Part shown: in pieces, positions 62,079 through 64,000 of the stretch
Layout of the letters: each line of letters begins with the position of its first letter
How positions within the stretch are numbered: the stretch's first letter is position 1
Assembly: GCA_004963905.1 (NCBI GenBank)
Contig: SUGL01000009.1
Coordinates: forward strand, 106,770 to 170,769
Direction: 5' to 3'
From: Mesorhizobium sp.
GTDB taxonomy: Bacteria > Pseudomonadota > Alphaproteobacteria > Rhizobiales > Rhizobiaceae
Length of the DNA: 64,000 nt
Made by a program: the position numbers and the translations under genes
Notes under the pieces: generated by a model
Told to the model about the DNA's origin: nothing
What the model saw: the letters and a program-made list of their open reading frames with translations, nothing else
Database searches by the model: none

Positions 62079-62285
62079 TCAGCCGCGCTGCAGGCCCGCG
62101 CGTCTTTGTGGTGCCACAGAGCCTGTCCCGTCGCACTCGACGCAGCACGCGCTCACGCCAGGACATCTATGATGATGAGTGCCCGCAGGGCAGCAATGGC
62201 CGTCGGAGCTTCGCCACCTTGGGCATTCGAATATCGTGCCGGTGCCGCCGCAGCCTTGACACTCCGCCGATAACGCCCGTTCCAT
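62079..62285 (-). CDS. Possible small zinc-finger protein
   Basis: 68 aa with four CxxC-like pairs, including CQGCGGTGTIFECP and CCVECDGTGSV, similar to DnaJ-type CxxCxGxG zinc centres. A G-rich stretch with GAGG precedes the ATG. The codon pattern is only moderate and the middle (RCPGVSACC) may be out of frame, so it remains a tentative call. Confidence 0.38.
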   Translation of the reverse strand: MERALSAECQGCGGTGTIFECPRWRSSDGHCCPAGTHHHRCPGVSACCVECDGTGSVAPQRRAGLQRG

Positions 62286-62633
62286 TTCCCCACCCTCAGC
62301 GACAGCGCCCCAAATCCCAACGTAAACTTAGGCTGGCCCCCGCCAGCCGTCTGCAAACATTAGGATGAGGCCATCAAGGTTGTTCTAAAGCGGTGACGGC
62401 TCGCCGCCATCATTTGCCGGCACAGTTTCTCGCACTCGTGGCCGCAGCAATATGAATGGCAGCACACGAGCTGCGACAACGTTTGCGTTTTGGCCACCAT
62501 GCTGTTCAACGGCCGGGGAACCATGGCTCAGTTCGTGAGCAGGCGCGCCGTGTTCCGCCGCAATGCGGGCCCACTGCGGCTTGGTACGCCCCTGTTTTAG
62601 TTGATCTTTGCCGGCTTCGAAGGAGTTCTGGAG
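62286..62633. other. Intergenic region
   Basis: No supported gene. Contains the ribosome site and promoter of the lipoprotein gene at its right end. Confidence 0.45.
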
Positions 62634-62951
62634 ATGATGATCAAGAAGGCTTTCGTGGCGGTTCTGATGACCGCGGCACTTGCCGGATGCGAGACACAGA
62701 CCGAGGGTCAGCAGCGGGCCACCACGGGCGCGCTGATCGGCGGCGCCGGTGGCGCGTTGGTCGCCTAGGAGATCGGCGGCAACACCAAGTCGACGGTGAT
62801 CGGCGCGGCGAGCGGCGCGCTGATGGGCGCCGTCGTCGGCTCGGCCACCACGCCGCAGCGCCGCGGGGAGCAGTTCTGCCGTTATCAGGACCGCTACGGT
62901 CGCATCTACACCGCGCCCTGCGACGACCGCTACTACAACGGCGATTATTGA
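62634..62951 (+). pseudogene. Glycine-zipper lipoprotein gene with a nonsense codon
   Basis: MMIKKAFVAVLMTAALAGCE has a lipobox (LAGC). TTGALIGGAGGALVA then TAG (62766-62768, expected CAG for Gln) then EIGGNTKSTVIGAASGALMG and AVVGSATTPQRRGEQFCRYQ to a TGA. The two halves are in one frame, so a single C-to-T change disabled a glycine-zipper lipoprotein of 105 codons. AAGGAG lies eight bases before the ATG. Confidence 0.82.
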
Positions 62952-63072
62952 CCTCTGAGTCTTCGATCGCAGGAGACGGCGCATTTTTGCGCCAGCTCCC
63001 CTCACCCCGTCATCCTTTTGTACTCTTCTCGACGTATAGCCCTTTATGCGGCGGGCTGCGGAGGAGGTCGAA

Positions 63073-63687
63073 ATGACGACGAGCTTTGCCGGCTTGCTGA
63101 AAGACCAGGGCAAGCGAGCGGTGAAGCGGCTGATCGGTTATGATTCCCGCAATTGGCTGCGTATTCGCCAGATTGAGGCGTTCACCGCATTTCTTAATGC
63201 TGCCAACCGGAAATCCCGCGATGTGATCGAGATTTCGCCGGGCTGGAACCGGTACTGGCGGGCGATGTGCCCCGACTACCGCTCGGTCGATTTCCCCGAC
63301 TTCGACATCTGCCGTGACCGCACCGACGAGCAATATTCGATCGTTATCGCCGACCAGGTGCTGGAGCATGTGCAGCGCCCGCTGGCCGCGGCCGCCAACA
63401 TCCATGCCATGACCAGGCCCGGCGGCTGGGCGATGGTGGCGACGCCGTTTCTGTTCCGTGTGCATGCCCGCCCGCACGACTACAACCGCTGGACGCCCGC
63501 GGGGCTGAAGCAATTGATGGTCGAGGGCGGCTTCGCCGAGGAGAACATCCAGGTGCAGGGCTGGGGCAACAAGGCCTGCGCCAGGGCGCATATAGGCGGC
63601 CCGGTGCGGGCCTACGGGCTGTGGCGGGATCTGAGCAACGACGAGGAGTATCCGCTGATGGTGTGGGCGTTCGCAAGGAAGGACTGA
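63073..63687 (+). CDS. Class I SAM-dependent methyltransferase
   Basis: 204 aa. VIEISPGWNRYWRAMCPDYR, YSIVIADQVLEHVQRPLAAA and MTRPGGWAMVATPFLFRVH are the motif I, IV and post-IV regions of an Ubie-like methyltransferase, though the motif I glycines are replaced by Ser-Pro-Gly-Trp as in some sugar-linked branches. HDYNRWTPAGLKQLM resembles FkbM-like and O-antigen methyltransferases. GGAGGAGG precedes the ATG. Single gene. Confidence 0.85.
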   Translation: MTTSFAGLLKDQGKRAVKRLIGYDSRNWLRIRQIEAFTAFLNAANRKSRDVIEISPGWNRYWRAMCPDYRSVDFPDFDICRDRTDEQYSIVIADQVLEHVQRPLAAAANIHAMTRPGGWAMVATPFLFRVHARPHDYNRWTPAGLKQLMVEGGFAEENIQVQGWGNKACARAHIGGPVRAYGLWRDLSNDEEYPLMVWAFARKD

Positions 63688-63952
63688 GTTCAGACCTCCG
63701 CGGTATATGGGACGTAATCGATTGCAATCAGTTCTTGCGGCTGGTCGTCAACCTGTTCCGTTCGCCGGACAAGTCAGTATTTGCATTCAAGCATCGGAAC
63801 TCAGAACGTCGTCTTCGGGGCCGTGGAACGAACCCGCTGCGCGGGATGGGCGCGTGGGGTGAGGTAGAGATCACGAGCCGGACGTCGCGCTCGCATTGAG
63901 GGTGGTTCGGCAGCGGCAGAGCATCACGGGCTTCTTCAACAAGGAGCCTGAC

Positions 63953-64000
63953 CATGCCCTATCCTGTTCTTGATGCAGCTATCAGTCCCCTTCGTCAGCG
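63953..64000 (+). CDS. Tyrosine recombinase, 5' end
   Basis: MPYPVLDAAISPLRQR starts in the last 48 bases of the window, with AAGGAG seven bases upstream. This N-terminus matches the one I associate with tyrosine recombinases of IS91-like elements, the same family as the fragment at 47312-47530. The gene runs off the window, so only the N-terminus is observed. Confidence 0.6.

Overview
The window is GC-rich (about 60-65%) and reads as a Mesorhizobium-like rhizobial genome (Alphaproteobacteria). Support comes from a MucR/Ros regulator, an HWE-family histidine kinase, a GTTC-N7-GTTC SOS box of the alphaproteobacterial LexA type, DUF736/DUF2493/ArdC-type mobile-element genes and many small rhizobial hypothetical genes. 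It is accessory DNA: transfer and maintenance modules of an integrative-conjugative element or plasmid, transport and cell-surface genes, and an unusually large number of decayed genes.

Layout. 0-1.4 kb: end of an oligopeptide ABC transporter (two ATPases). 2.7-4.6 kb: a membrane DUF4396 domain fused to a multicopper oxidase. 5-8.8 kb: small genes, a Xre/RES toxin-antitoxin pair, a MucR-like regulator. 9.3-30 kb: mobile-element core on the + strand: ArdC-like antirestriction protein, a truncated DUF2958 gene interrupted by an inserted two-component pair (minus strand), a large ParB-like protein, two frameshifted small genes, a small DUF6117-like gene, a 1447-aa methyltransferase-helicase of the strawberry-notch type, a Toprim protein, a DUF2493/SLOG protein and DUF736. 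A minus-strand WGR protein, XRE regulator, RHH protein and ParA follow. Across a divergent region with three successive inverted repeats (candidate oriT) lie a MobC-like gene and a MobP-type relaxase. This set looks like a unit for transfer, establishment and segregation of incoming DNA.

30-34 kb: antitoxin with its toxin inactivated by a nonsense codon, then an SOS-controlled operon ending in a SRAP (HMCES/YedK) gene. 34.6-39.2 kb: a complete carbohydrate ABC importer with a LacI-type operator. 41.6-45.6 kb: cell-envelope glycosylation genes (GT2, methyltransferase, GtrA, PIG-V-like mannosyltransferase). 45.8-51.3 kb: a gene graveyard (integrase, GAF kinase, MFS, ParB and IS1-like remnants) with a few intact small genes including an EF-hand protein. 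51.3-58.6 kb: oxidoreductases and hydrolases, including a four-gene operon (SDR, quinone-reductase-like, alpha/beta hydrolase, MoaF-dehalogenase fusion). 58.7-62.1 kb: integrase and exonuclease III remnants beside a large serine recombinase overlapping a RepB-C-terminal-domain gene. The window ends with a methyltransferase and the start of a tyrosine recombinase whose family also left remnants inside the window.

Annotations rest on motif recognition by eye; no database search was run. Several frameshifts lie in C runs and could be sequencing errors, which is stated where relevant.
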